Positions 45,683-57,400 of a stretch of 64,000 nucleotides of DNA are shown here, piece after piece. Numbering within the stretch: the stretch's first letter is position 1; the number at the start of each line of letters is the position of its first letter. The notes beneath the pieces were generated by a model, which was not told the DNA's origin, made no database searches, and saw only the letters and a program-made list of their open reading frames with translations. Location: contig CM065387.1 of NCBI GenBank assembly GCA_033060915.1, forward strand, positions 30,841,501-30,905,500, written 5' to 3'. The DNA comes from Euryodendron excelsum (Eukaryota; Streptophyta; Magnoliopsida; Ericales; Pentaphylacaceae). A program made the translations under genes and the position numbers.

Positions 45683-46509
45683 AACTACGACTGACCTGAT
45701 TCCCCCAAAAGGATACGTAGGCAACCTTCATAGATGCGGTCACCACACTTTTCAAACTTTCAATTCCACCCTCATGGGTGTGGTCTCCATATTTTCAAGT
45801 TTCAAATTCCAATCTATTTTTAAAGTTCCAATTTCAAAATCTTTCTATTTTCAAATCCCTATTTCCAAGTTTTCAAACTTTCCAATTTCAAATTCCATCT
45901 CTTCAAATCAAATTCTTTTCAAATTTATCTCCAAATCTATTTTTCAATTCTCTCTTATTTTGCACTTGCATATCATGCATCATATTAGTTTTCAAACATT
46001 GTTTTTCTAAAGTGAATAGGGTTGAACTATAGTTAGTCGAAGACTCTCATAGGTAAATCTAGGGTAGATTGACATGTAGGTACCGAAAGGGCGGGGTAGG
46101 GTGATAGCTTAGTGCGTCTTCCCTACATGTAACCAACCTCCGAACCTAGATCACTGATTTCAAAGACCAAACAGGAGTTATTTTTCAAAAAAGGGCTAAA
46201 TGTTTTCCAAAGGTTGCCAAACAACCTGTTTTCTTAAAAACCCTCTCTTGAGGAGATGTTTTCAAAATTGTTTTTCAAAAACCCTAAGTGTAGTCCTCGG
46301 ATTATTCTTAGTTTTTAGGTGACCTAACTCACCTTAATCAAGTTAGGTGGCGACTCCGAATCTTTTTCAAAAAGCCCTTTATTCAAACCTGTTTTCAATT
46401 CAAACTTAGTCGCACTCATTCTTTTAGGAGGGTGAGTTATAATGAGAGTATACAGCATTTTTTCCGCTTGGGTGAGTATTCCTCGAGTGCGAAAAATTTG
46501 GGCGCGACA

Positions 46510-47168
46510 CGTATCAGCCGGTTTTACAGCCTGATAAAGCAAAATAGAAAGGAACCAAACTATCGTTAAAGAAGTTAAAAAGCTGTTGAAGGCCAGGTTC
46601 ATAAAGGAAGCACACTACTTGGAGTGGTTATCCAACGTAGTCCTCGTAAAGAAAGCCAACGAGAAGTGGAGACTGTGTGTGCACTTCACAGATCTCAACA
46701 AGGCTTACCTAAAGGATAGTTTCTCGCTGAACAGAATTGATCTGTTGGTCGACTCCATTGCCAAGCATAAACTCCTGAGCTTTATGGATGCATCCTCAGG
46801 ATATAATCAGATCAAAAATATCCAAGTGTGATTAGGAACACATGACATTCATAACAAATCGAGGGTTATACTACTATAAAGCTATGCCCTTTGGGTTGAA
46901 AAATATAGGAGCTACTTATCAATGGTTGGTCAACAGTATGTTCAAGCAACAGATCGGCAGAAATGTGGAGCTGTATATGGATGATATGCTGGTGAAAAGC
47001 AAAAATACTACGTACCATATTACCGACCTAAAAGAAACTTTTGAGGTGCTCAGACCGCACAAGATGAAGCTAGACCCAACCAAGTCTGCTTTTGGCGTGT
47101 CCTTAGGCAAATTCTTGGGGTTTATGATTTCCAGCAGAAGGATAGAGGCTAACCCAGAGAAGATTTAG
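46510..47168 (+). pseudogene. Reverse transcriptase pseudogene, Tat-type element
   Basis: It resumes after solo LTR 3. One frame gives VVLVKKANEKWRLCVHFTDL and LLSFMDASSGYNQI (motif A with its Asp), stopping at 46829-46831. A shifted frame gives TFITNRGLYYYKAMPFGLKN and YMDDM (46974-46988, the catalytic YxDD box), then KSAFGVSLGKFLGFMIS. These are the core motifs of Ty3/gypsy RT in the right order. The frameshift near 46830, an upstream stop and the LTR insertion inactivate it. Confidence 0.9.
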
Positions 47169-47844
47169 GATATCGTTAACATGCAGCCTCCCTAAAATGA
47201 TGAAAGATATTTAACAACTGGTAAGGCGAGTGGCTGCCTTGAACAAGTTCATCTCTCAATCCACTAATAAATGCCCCCCCCCCCCCTTTTTTAAATTTTG
47301 AGAAAGGTCTTCGAATGGATAGGAATGCAAAGAGGCCTTCGCATAGCTAAAAAGCTACTTAGCTATACCTTGTTGTCTCCCCAATAGCAGTCAGCTTGGC
47401 TGGAGAAGAATCGTACCTATACCTTGTTGTCTCCCCAATAGCAGTTAGCTTGGCCTTGGTTAAGGAGGAAGAGACCATCCAAAAGCCAGTCTACTATAAC
47501 TATCAAGCATTATAGGGTATAAAGGGCTACTTCCTAAAGATTGAATAGTTACCCTTTGCCTTAGTTATATCAATGCAGAGGCTCATACTGTACTTTTAGG
47601 CTCATTCCATAGTTGTTTTGACTGACTAACCACTACCAAAGGCACTCCAGAAGCCTGACACATCCAGCTGCCTAGTACAATGGTCTATTAAGTTATGAGA
47701 ATTTGATACACAGTACAAACCTAGAAGTGCCATGAATGGGCAGGCAATGGTATATTTCCTATCAAAATTTACCAGCCCATAACTAGTCCCGATCAGAATG
47801 TAAAAACAATATCTAGATCGGGGAGCCAGAGATACGGTCTCCAC
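47169..47844 (+). mobile_element. RT-RNase H connection, decayed
   Basis: Fragments of the tether are readable (VAALNKFISQSTNKC and KEAF). The region has a C13 run at 47274-47286 and a 38-bp direct repeat (47363-47400 and 47417-47454, one mismatch, 54-bp period). It is too broken for a continuous frame. Confidence 0.6.
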
Positions 47845-48180
47845 CTTGGACACTGAATGTTAACGAATCATCAACTGAAAAAGCAAGCAGAGCAGGAGTA
47901 ATGTTGACAGCACTAGAAGGTGAGAAATTTGAGTATACGCTTCGATTCAGCTTCAAGTCAACAAACAATGAAGCCGAGTACGAAGCCTTGATAGCAGGCA
48001 TACGCCTAACATGACACATGGAGGCCGAGTACGTCTTTTTTTTAACAACGGTTCCTAGATGGTCGTAGAACAAGTCAGGGGAGAATACAATGCAAAGGAA
48101 GAGAATATGAAGGCTTATCTACAAAAGGCCAAAAGCTTGACAAAAGTTTTCACTCATTTCAAGATACGGTGATCCTAAGG
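47845..48180 (+). pseudogene. RNase H pseudogene, Tat-type element
   Basis: WTLNVNESSTEKASRAGVML matches the start of plant gypsy RNase H (W-x-L-x-V-D-G-S-S-x(5)-G-A-G), with the catalytic Asp changed to Asn and the Gly to Glu. EYTLRFSFKSTNNEAEYEAL keeps the conserved N-E-A-E-Y-E-A-L box with the second acidic residue. Stops follow (LT-HMEAEYVFF). Inactive as read. Confidence 0.8.
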
Positions 48181-48379
48181 GAGGATAATGAATATACTGA
48201 TAGGCTGGCTAGACTGGCCTCCTTAGATGAGGAAGAACTGGCATATGATGTGCCGATAAAGCTCCTACTAGAACCGAGCATAACTAGAAGTGCTAAATTG
48301 AACTAGATCGATACGGAGATCTCTTAGGTAGCCCTAATTCTAAATTATCTAACCAACGGGGCACTTCAAGAGAACATGA

Positions 48380-49076
48380 AAAAAGCAAGCAAAATCAGAT
48401 CCATAGCAAGCAAATACGTAATGGTAGATGACAAGCTTTACAAGAGAGGCTTCTCACCGCCCTTGCTCCATTGTGTCTCATAATATGAAACATAATACAT
48501 TTTATGAGAAATACATAAAGGGATTTGTGGGAATCATTCAGGAGGAAGGTCTCTAGCGCATAAAGCTTTCCGAACAGGGTATTTTTGGCCAACCATGGCA
48601 AAGGATGCCTCGAAATTTGTGAAGAAGTGTGACAAATGTTAGAGGTTCACAAATATCCCTAGGGAGCCTCCTCAAGAGCTTACCCCAATCACCAACCCAT
48701 GGCCTTTCACTTAATGGGGGATCAACATCATAGGCCCCCTATCCTAAGGGAAAGGCCAGACCAAGTTCAATGTGGTAGCGATTAACTATTTCCCTAAATG
48801 GGTGGAAGCGAAACCACTGGCTAGGATAACCAAGGGAAAGATGAAAGATTTTGTTTGGAAGTCCATCATTTACAGTTTTGGCATACCAGTCATGATCAAA
48901 TCTGACAACGGTAAGCAATTCGAGGTAGCCAATAATTCAAATGCCCACCAGGAGTACATCCTTCGCATTGGCTTTCGGAGTAAAGGTAGTAATCCATGTT
49001 GAGGTCGGTCTCCCTACTAACCAAAAATCCAATTTCCAAGTTAAAGCAAATAATGAAAGCATCAAGATGAAGATTT
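48380..49076 (+). pseudogene. Integrase pseudogene, Tat-type element
   Basis: DDKLYKRGFSPPLLHCV is followed by the HHCC zinc domain: H at 48514, then GNHSGGRSLAHKAF and the CDKC pair (48628-48639). The core has WGINIIGPL, where the first catalytic Asp is Asn (48724), then YFPKWVEAKPL and SDNGKQFE with the second Asp. An internal deletion joins this to FALAFGVKVVIHVEVGLPTN, the post-catalytic G-x-E-A-V-x-P-V-E-I-G-L-P-T box, in another frame. The third catalytic residue is lost in the deletion. Homology ends about 49076, where Ogre-like sequence begins, so the 3' end of this element is missing. Confidence 0.85.
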
Positions 49077-49084
49077 GATTTGGC

Positions 49085-49800
49085 TTGAGTCGCAAGGCAA
49101 AGATCTAGGCGTCACTTCTAGTGGCTCTAAGCCATTTTTTGGCCTAACTCCACTATGAGTGGCTCTAGTTTGATTTAGAGAGCTGCCAAGTTATGGGGCC
49201 CACCTGGAAAAGAGATAAAGGCACCCGAGAATGCCCTAAGGGTTGCGAGAATGGTTGAAAGAGATTACTGATCCACCAGGAGTAAAATGGTTATTTGAAC
49301 CAAAAAGTACCAGAATAGGCCTAGAATGGACCGGTATACCATTCAAAGGTTGGAAACACTATTAAGAGTATTCCAAAGGATCACCGGTTTGATACCCATA
49401 GTTGGTGTGGTTGAACAAATGGTCGGCCCGTTAAATCCAAAATGGTCATTTAAACCTGAAAACATTGAAATGGGTTCTGAATTTACTAGAAGGGATTTTG
49501 AGGTTGGGGATATTCGTGGGAGTGCCCTTGGAGGTTTACCGATTTGATACCTAGAGCCGATGTGGTTGAAAAGGATGACCAACCCTCTAGGGGCAAAACC
49601 GTCATTTGAACCAAAAAAATCAAAATTGGTTTAAAGTCTACCAAGATGGAATTCAGATATCAGGAGCACTGTTAGAAGTGTCCCAGGGATTACCAGTTTG
49701 GTACCTAGGGCCAACATGGTTGAAAAGGGTGATCGGCCCTCCAAGGGCGAAATAGTTATTTTACCCAAGAAACACTGAAATGATTATTTTACCACAGCGT
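49085..49800 (-). mobile_element. Truncated LTR remnant of element D
   Basis: On the minus strand this matches the part of the Ogre-like LTR upstream of the TATA box: decayed tggcgccact boxes (49110-49180) and three 155-bp units with the anchor (t/c)(g/a)tggttga at 49406, 49561 and 49715. Both LTR ends are missing. It is older and more diverged than the solo LTRs. Confidence 0.6.
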
Positions 49801-50174
49801 CCTTTTAGGTTTTCATTGTGTCCTCGAGGTCATGTTATTTATCATTATCTTTTATCATTTATATGAAGGTCAGTGTTCTCTCTGCTATAGTGCTGACTCT
49901 CTTCTTTTAAGCAATAAAGAGTTTGGGTTTTCCTTTCTCTTCTTTTGCTCTCTTTTGGCCATTCCTTAAACCTATATTCGCTCTCTATTTCCTTTTTTCC
50001 TTTTTTACTTTGCTTTGACTCACTATGGGCAATGATCACCAGGTCGGATTTTTCGAAAGAATGTAATTAGCTCAAATGGGCTTTGTAAGGAAATGCTTTT
50101 AACTATATGGTAGAGGAATTGAGGGTCTCTCTTCATTTCAGTCATTGCTATCTCTACTTTGTCAGAGTTTCCAA
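49801..50174 (-). mobile_element. Post-pol remnant of element D
   Basis: The part just left of the pol stop (about 49990-50174) aligns in reverse with 9023-9200 of element A. The rest is unassigned. The antisense gene and 3' LTR start are missing, so a deletion of several kb is implied relative to A. Confidence 0.5.
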
Positions 50175-50700
50175 TTACACATAGTAGTGCTTTACCAAAC
50201 TTGAGTTGATGGGTGATGGGGAAATTTCTTCATCTATTTCTTTGACTTTTTATTGGGTTTGAAGTATCTTTTTGAAAACCCAATATCTTTCCTTGAACTG
50301 ATGGGGCTTGACTTTTGAAAGATCTGGCGATGCATCTTTGACAACACTGGGCATGGTACATGGCTGCCATTCTCGTTTCATCTGGAAGGCAGAGTTATAC
50401 TTATCGGTCTTTGATCCAGTCTTGGACCAAGGAGAATGGTGATGCCCCAGTTGAGATTCAGACTAAGGTTCTATATGCCATCAACGCAAAGGGTAGCTGC
50501 TCGTGACAATCCTTATAGTTGTCATTTTTCTTGCTAGGGATTCTCTTGATGAATTTCTATTCTGCTGCTTCGATGGCTCCATTTGTTTGTGGACGGTAGG
50601 CTACCGAGCTATGGGGATTGATCTTGAAAGTTTGGTCAAGCTTTGCCATCATGGTTGAGGTTGCTTGCATCATCTATTGTGATGGACTCAAGGAGGCCGA
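50175..50700 (-). pseudogene. Integrase C-terminal remnant, element D
   Basis: On the minus strand from 50700: SITIDDASNLNHD (the DNG-LN box), NGAIEAAE, KFIKRIPSKKNDNYKDC, HEQLPFALMAYRTLV, ISTGASPFSLVQ, RMAAMYHAQCCQRCIARSFK, and the end PI-NSSLVKHYYV with a stop at 50177-50175. It is the clearest of the three integrase tails in the old elements. Frameshifts and stops are present. Here the sequence across 50681-50705 is uninterrupted, whereas solo LTR 2 occupies the same site in element B. Confidence 0.8.
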
Positions 50701-51635
50701 ATATGTAGAGGACCTCTAGAAGTCTTTAGGGTCAAAAGATGCCAAGCTTTGGATACTCTGTTTTTTTTTTTTTTTTGAAAAAGATTTTAGCATGACAAAA
50801 AAACTATTTCATGATCAAGAGTAATTTATTTCATATTAGCCCTGTACGTACTTAATATTCTATAAAGTACTTTAATGGGCTAATATCAAGGGATTCCTCA
50901 TGTAGGCTTTACCAGGGCTTGGGAATATGAGAGGTGGTCCAGTTGATCCTCTCCTTTTCAGATGTAGCTAGATAGATAGAACCTTGAGTAACATAAGCAG
51001 ATGTTGGAGGATCAGTGTCTAAGATTGAGATATCTTCTTTGTGAAATAAGCTTGATAGTGACTCTTCTGGGATTTGAACTGATTTGCAGTTAATGATCGA
51101 GACTGGAATGGTAGACTGTTAATTTGCTATCAGTTGGTTAACGATTGGATTTCGAGTTGACCCTTTTGCTTAGTCTCCTTTGGAGGGGGATAATAGCCTA
51201 CGAGTATAACTCTAATCGTTGAATTCTTTTAGATGAGGATCACCCTGTAGTTGTGCCCTCAGTCCTTTCCTAGATTAGTAGTCTATTGAGGTGGTTGGAG
51301 ACCATTTTTTCAATTGTCAAGTGATTGGGATGGGCTGACTCTCTTTGGACGTTTGGTATGCACTTGAAAGCTTGGAAGTTGGAGAATTCTATTGTGGCAA
51401 TGCATGGGACTGATAGAACATTGTAAATGGTGAAGTCCTCTTCCGCATTGATGGTGATTATCGCGACATAGTGTGGAGGTAGTTGCTTAGAGATAACGTC
51501 CTGCTGGTAGATGGTCAATTCCTTTTACTCTTCAATGTAGGTTAGGCCTTTTCCAATAGTTAGGCTTGTCCTCACATGAGTTGTGAATTGGGTGGGATGC
51601 TGGAGGGATCCATAGGTTTGATTGTGCTCTTTGAC
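50701..51635 (-). pseudogene. Protease-linker with G-patch remnant, element D
   Basis: The minus-strand frame around 51518-51270 reads LTIYQQDVISKQLPPHYVAI, TINAEEDFTIYNVLSVPCIA and NFQAFKCIPNV, then EKMVSNHLNR, with a weak G-patch continuation (RKGLRAQLQG in a shifted frame) near 51235. It resembles the segment after the protease in Ogre-like polyproteins. It starts just after a candidate splice acceptor (51637-51636) with MDPSSIPPNSQLM in another frame. No catalytic Asp box is visible. It continues to the integrase tail with the same shortcut as in A and B. Confidence 0.55.
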
Positions 51636-52819
51636 CTGGAAAAAGAAAGAAAAAAACAAAATGCAGTTAGCATGTGGAGTTGGAGGTTTTCTGCGATGCA
51701 TGTCTTATGGAGGTCCCTTTTTTGAGGGAATCTAGGTATGATGTTGAATCCATTTTGGAGGTGGGGTTTTGCCCTTATATACAATATAATAACTCTTTGA
51801 CATGGGCTGATTGATACTTCTTTGTTTAGGCAATTCTGCCTCCATGGATAGAGAGAGATTTAGGCCTCTTTTCAGATATGGTTCTACGCATGCCATGAAT
51901 CCTTAGGGTTAGGGAAACAATTAGGAGTCTAGGTAAGTTTGATTAACACGAGATTGGATTGTTCCTTTCTCTTTATGGTTGATCAAATGCATGAGAATGC
52001 AATAACTCGAGTTTCTTGAAACTCTTGTTTTAGAATGGATATCGATGCATGAGCATAATAGTAACGAATATGCGAGCAGTATAATGGTAGCAGATGAATA
52101 GTTTTAGAACACCCCCTTTTTGGTCTTGCTTTAGTCTTTGGATTTCTTGGCCTTGGGAGATGGGGGAGAGGACAAAGACAAGAAACAAAAAAGAAGTTAG
52201 TGTCTAGGTTTGAAAGTTTTTATGCAATGCATGCCTTAAGGATGCCCCTACCTTGAGAAAGGTCTAAGCATGATGCTTGGGCTCACATGTGGAGATAGGG
52301 GTTTGCCCTTGTATGCAATATTATACTTGTGCCTGTAATCATCCATATATCCATTTATCCACAAGAAGTACAAATGGCAATTTTATTAGAGTGAGTTCCT
52401 CTTGTACACGAAATTTCAAAAGTACATTAAAAGGGGAGGGGGAGCATTTTCCTTAGGACTTTCACCTATTTGCTTTTACATTTCAAATTCTAAATAACTA
52501 TTAAGTTTTCAGATTCGCCTTCTTTGATGGAGATCAGTGAGAGACTTTGCTTCCGGGTTGCCCCTAGTCTTCTTGGCACCCTTATCTCTATGAGCGGAAA
52601 GGGATTGAGGCCCCTCTTCATGAGATGACTTCGATGCATGTTATGAATCCTCAGGGTCACTTGGTACCCTTAGGAATTTAGGTAAGCTTTGAATGAGCGA
52701 GACTGGCATTGGGGCCACTCTATGGGGGTTGATCATATGCGTGGAATGCAGTGACTTGAGTTAATTTGAAACTCGTATCTTGAGATGGGGTTCAATGCAT
52801 GAGTATGACAATTGCATAG
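51636..52819 (-). mobile_element. Leader region of element D
   Basis: On the minus strand, leader landmarks appear in the same order as in A (2330-2712): a CCCTAAGGATTC paragraph, GGCATGC, GCCCATG, a TATACAAGGGCAAA-like box and the pyrimidine-AG acceptor. The upstream half, PBS and 5' LTR are not present, because element C's LTR begins at 52820. Confidence 0.65.
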
Positions 52820-54380
52820 TGTAAGCATCTCATTTTTGCCTGCTTGACAGTCTTTGGTCCGTCCAGACTTGAGTTCAAGTCAATATGGACATATTCTAGT
52901 TTTTCAATCTTAATCCAGTCAATCCATTGCTTCGCGGGCTCTTTGGGCCTCAATAGAGGCAAAATGACCGAAATTCCCTTAGGGCATTGTTTCGGTCCAA
53001 TTCTAAATTAGGCATATCTTTTCGAAGACGATAAGTCCCCTTTCCAATTCCAATTTCAATTCCAATCCCTCCCTCGAGAAAGTTGATTCCTCGACGCGGT
53101 AAGTCTATCCTGTCCGGCAAGTTTTTCGAAGAAAATTTCTTCAGAACGGTAAGTCCCTTCAAACTCGTCGACCGGGACGAGACCCCAAGTCCCCGAGATG
53201 GCAGAATGGTCCATCTTTGGTGCCTGCTAGCCCACTAATATAGAAATGTCCATTTTGACACGCCTTTTGAGAAAGTTAATTCCTTAGGCGCTAAGTCCAT
53301 TTAGCAGCTTCCCGAGACTAGGTAGTCTTGGGAATGATCGCAAACCGTTAGAGTAGCGGAAATACTCGCAAACATCGCAACCGTCGGAGTAGCGAAAATA
53401 CTTGCAAACATCGCAACCTTCAGAGTAGCGGAAATACTAGTAAACAGGTTGATATAGGGAATTGCCAACAAACCCTATATCATGGAACCGCCGTCAGAGT
53501 GGTGGAAACACTCAAAACCCAGCTCAACACCATTGCCTGCTAGTCCACTCTAGTGAAAGATGACCAAACTGCACCTAGGGCCATTTTTTGGCACGTTTCT
53601 CGAGATAGTACCTAAGTCCTCAGAACAGTAAGTGCACCCTTCCAAGATTGTCCCAGAGATGATCCAGTATGATTAGGTGCCCTTCAGTCAGTTTCGGGCC
53701 AATTTCGAAACTTTCCGATCAAGATGACAATTCTGCCCCTAGGCATCCAAACGCCTCGAGAACCACACTGGCTCTGGGTATCAGATCGGTAACCTCCAAA
53801 GAATGCTTTTTTATAGTATTCCCTGCCTTTCATTATCTTTTGGATCATTCCGAGTCAATTCCGGCAAACCCGATGCAAAATGATCATTTTGTCCCTGGTG
53901 GACTGGTCGCCTTTTCCGACCACACCGGCTCTGGGTATCAAACCGGTAACCTCCTGGGACATTCTAAATAATGCTTCCAAACCTTGAGTTTTCTTCCAAA
54001 ACATTCTGAGTCCGTCCTGCCAGTTTTCTGGCCCGGTTGACCGTTTTCCCCCTAATGGCCTAGTCAACCCTTCCAACACATCATGTCATCATTTTTCAAG
54101 TCTAATACATTCGGGACTCTATTCTAAGGGTTCCTATCCCTTTTTGGCCTTCCGGGTCATTCCCAGTCCCTTTAAATCCTTCCCGGACCTTCTAGAGCCA
54201 CTCGTAGTGAAGTTAGGTTAAAAATTGCATGGTAGTCACTAGTACAGGCGCCTAAATCTTCTGAAGATACATTGCTTGCCAACCTTAAAACTTTCCTAAG
54301 TGGCTGGCGCCACTCCTAGTGGTGCTAGAAGGATTTTTGGCCTGGCGCCACTACAACAAGCGCCATGTCATTCTTCTCTC

Positions 54381-54388
54381 TATAAATA
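54381..54388 (+). promoter_or_regulatory. TATA box of element C 5' LTR
   Basis: TATAAATA followed by cagagcctc. It is the only promoter in the window positioned to transcribe an attached Ogre-like interior. Confidence 0.75.
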
Positions 54389-56584
54389 CAGAGCCTCTTC
54401 TAGTATGAAAAAGGTCAGCAAACTCAGTTTGAAAACCCTATTATTTGATATACAGAGCTTGTAGCCTCTCTAAACCCTTGTCTCCTTTAGGTTTTTCAAA
54501 CCCTGGCCACCATACACAAACCCTAACCTCTTCTACACTCACATATACTCCTATACACTCATACACTAGCCTCCAAAGCCTTCATTGAAGACTTGAAGTG
54601 CTGCAACTTCGAAGCTCCTAAAGATCGAAGACAAGTTCTTGAAGACTAAAGCGAAGCAAGGATAGAAGAAAGAAGAGCAAGCAAGAAAAACAAAGCGCGT
54701 AAGGCAAAGCAAAATAAAGAAGATACAAGGGAGGCTCTCTATTTAAGTTTACACATCTTCCCCCTCTCTCTTTTCCCTTTGAACCTACTAGGGTTTTCTT
54801 CTATTTTAATCCCCCATCTTCTCCCCCCCCCCCTCCCTTCTTGCATGCTGGAAACAAGGGACTTCCCAATCCATGTGTAGGATTAGGCTATTGGAGGTCA
54901 CCGTGTCGGGGGCTTGCTTTTAGTCTAACCGGAGATCACGTGGGTTCGAGCTCCCTGATTATGTGGTGAAACTTTTAACCTTGTATGTTCACGACCCTAA
55001 CTTGCATTGTGCATATCATGATTTTCCATCTCTCCAAAATTCGTTTTTTTAAACTTGTTTTCAAAAGCTTGCATCAAAATTGTTTTTAAAACTTATGTTA
55101 AAATTTTCTTCTTCAAAACTTATTTTCAAAATCACAATCCTAAGTTGATTCTAGCCTTTCCATGGCTAGGGTTGCTTTAGGAAAATGTTACATTTAAAGT
55201 GACCAATACGGTCCATATTTTCAACTTCTTGTTGTTTTCAAAACCACAATCTTAGAGTGGTTCTAATCTTCTTATGGTTAGAACCGTTTTAGGAAAGTGA
55301 GATATTTTTTACGAACTTTCTAAAAACTCTCTTTTCAAATCTCTCCCTCTAAAAATCTATTTTCCAACATATTTTCTAAAAACTCTCTCCGATCTCCTTT
55401 CCAAAGTTGTTTTCAAAAACTCACTCGAAAAATCTATTTTTCAAAACTCCTAAAATCTCTTTCCTAAAAACTCTTTTCAAAATCCATTTCTAAAAACTCA
55501 TTTTTAGGATCTCTTTCCAAAACTCTTTATTTCCAAAAACTCCTTTTTTAGATCTCCTTCTAAAAATCTTCCTTTCCAAAAATTCTACTTTCCAAAATCT
55601 CTTTTCTTAGAGTCCAAGTTTAACCCTAGAACTAACGATAAGGAAACCCTAACATCCTTTCTTAAAACATGATTTTCAATTTTGTCTCAAAACCTAGGTT
55701 TCCAAAACCTCCTCTTTTATATCAAAATCATAAGTTTCCAAAACCTATTTTCTACATCAAAACTATAGTATTCCAAATCTAGGGTTTCTAAAACTTTCCC
55801 TTCCAATCCCATGTCAAATCCAATCTTCCTTTTAGGAAACCGAATCTAATCTCCCCATTTAGGAAACTAGATACAATCCTCCGTTTTTTGAAACAAAATC
55901 AAAACATTTCTTTTTAGAAACCAAATCCAGTCCTTTGTTTTAGGAAATAGGAATCTCAATCCTTCTTAGTCTAAATCTTTCCTAAATCAAATCCTTCCTA
56001 ATCTCATACCTTCCTAAACCTTAAGTATCCAAAACTTAAATTTTCAAATCTTCCCTTAAACTTTGAGTTTTCAAACCTTTCTTAAACTTAAACCTTTCTT
56101 AATTTCAAGAATTTCTAAAACTCAAACTTTGAATCTTCAAAAATTCTAAACTTTCCTAAACTTCAAATCTTTCCAAATCTAAAATTTTCTAAACCCAAAA
56201 CTTTCTTACTTTCAAAACTTCCCTATTTTAAAACCTTTCCTAAATCGAAACTTTCCTAAAATGAAACTTTCCTAAAACAAAACTTTCCTAAAACAAAAAT
56301 TTTCCTAATCCGAGTCTTTCCTAAATCCAATCTTTCCTAAATCTTCCAAGTCAAACATTCGAGTCAAATCTTTCTTCAATCTCAAGTCTTTCCTAAGTCT
56401 TATCTTTCCTAAGTCTAGGTTTTCCAAAATTCTATCTTTCCAAATCTAGTCCAAGTTCTCTTCCAAGGGTCAAATCCTCTTTCATATTGAATTCTAGGTC
56501 TAAGTTCAATCCTAATTTCCTAATCTTCCAATTCGAATTCCAAATCAAAATTTATTTCTTCCAATCATACCTTCTATCTTCTAT

Positions 56585-56598
56585 CGGACTCTTGTCCG
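56585..56598 (+). other. Conserved LTR hairpin, element C
   Basis: CGGACTCTTGTCCG, identical to the element A copy, followed by the conserved gaactacgactga and tacgtaggcaacc sequence. Confidence 0.7.
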
Positions 56599-57382
56599 AA
56601 CTACGACTGAACTGATTCCTCAAAAAGGATACGTAGGCAACCCTCATGGGTGCGGCCACAACCTTTTTCAAGCTTCTATTTTCACAACTTTTTCCCAACT
56701 TCCAATTCTATGATCTCTTTTTAAACTTTAAAGTTTCTATTTCCTTTCCAATCTCCAAAAATTTCTTTCAAAATCAAATCTATCTCTTCAAATATCTTTT
56801 CAAATCAAATCAAGTTCTTTTCAAATCTATTTTCCAACTCTCTTCTATTGCACTTGCATATCATGCATCATTCTTTTTCTAAAGTGGATAGTTTTGGACA
56901 TATATTAATTGAAGACTCTCATAGGTGAATGTAGGGTGAATAGACATGTAGGTACCGCAAGGGCGGGGTAGGGTGATAGCTTAGTGCGTCTTCCCTACAC
57001 GTAACTAACCTCCGAACCTAGGATCACTGTTTTCAAAGACCAAAACGGAATTATTTTAAAAAAAGGGCTTAAATATTTTCTAAAGGTTGCGAAACAACTT
57101 ATTTTCTTAAAAACCCTCTCTTGAGGATGTTTTCCAAAATCCTTTTTCAAAAACCCTAAGTGTAATATTCGGATTGTGCTTAGTTTTTCTGTGACCTAAC
57201 TCACCTTAATCAAGTTAGGTGGCGACCCCAAACTTTTTCTAAAAGCCCTTTATTCAAATTAATTTTCAATTCAAACCTAGTCGCACTCATTCTTCTAGAA
57301 TGATGAGTTCTAACAAGGGAGTATAGTATTTTTTCCGCTTGTGTGTGTATTCCTCGAGTGCGAAAAATCTAGGCGCGACAAC

Positions 57383-57400
57383 TGGCGGCTCCGCTGGGGA
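57383..57400 (+). other. Primer-binding site of element C
   Basis: TGGCGGCTCCGCTGGGGA begins two bases after the LTR end. Same type as in A and B. Confidence 0.82.

Larger units (their letters stand above)
41194..46509 (+). mobile_element. Solo LTR 3 (Ogre-like), nested in Tat pol
   Basis: This complete 5,316-bp LTR runs from TGTAAGCACC to GGGCGCGACA, with a perfect 5-bp target duplication CGTAT (41189-41193 and 46510-46514). It includes 81-, 29- and 157-bp repeat arrays, TATAAATA at 42959-42966, the G-poor tract (43860-45640), the hairpin at 45669-45682 with tacgtaggcaacc after it, and the 3' inverted repeat (46322-46348). It is the longest and apparently most complete LTR copy here. Confidence 0.93.
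52820..57380 (+). mobile_element. 5' LTR of element C (Ogre-like)
   Basis: This 4,561-bp LTR runs from TGTAAGCATC to AGGCGCGACA and is followed by a PBS, so it is a 5' LTR rather than a solo LTR. The left flank catag has no match at the right, as expected. It has a single copy of the 81-bp type unit, a few 29-bp repeats (53340-53520), 157-type units (53680-54080), a TATA box at 54381-54388, the G-poor tract (55040-56560) and the hairpin at 56585-56598. It belongs to an older LTR subfamily than the solo LTRs, judging by its start sequence. Confidence 0.88.
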
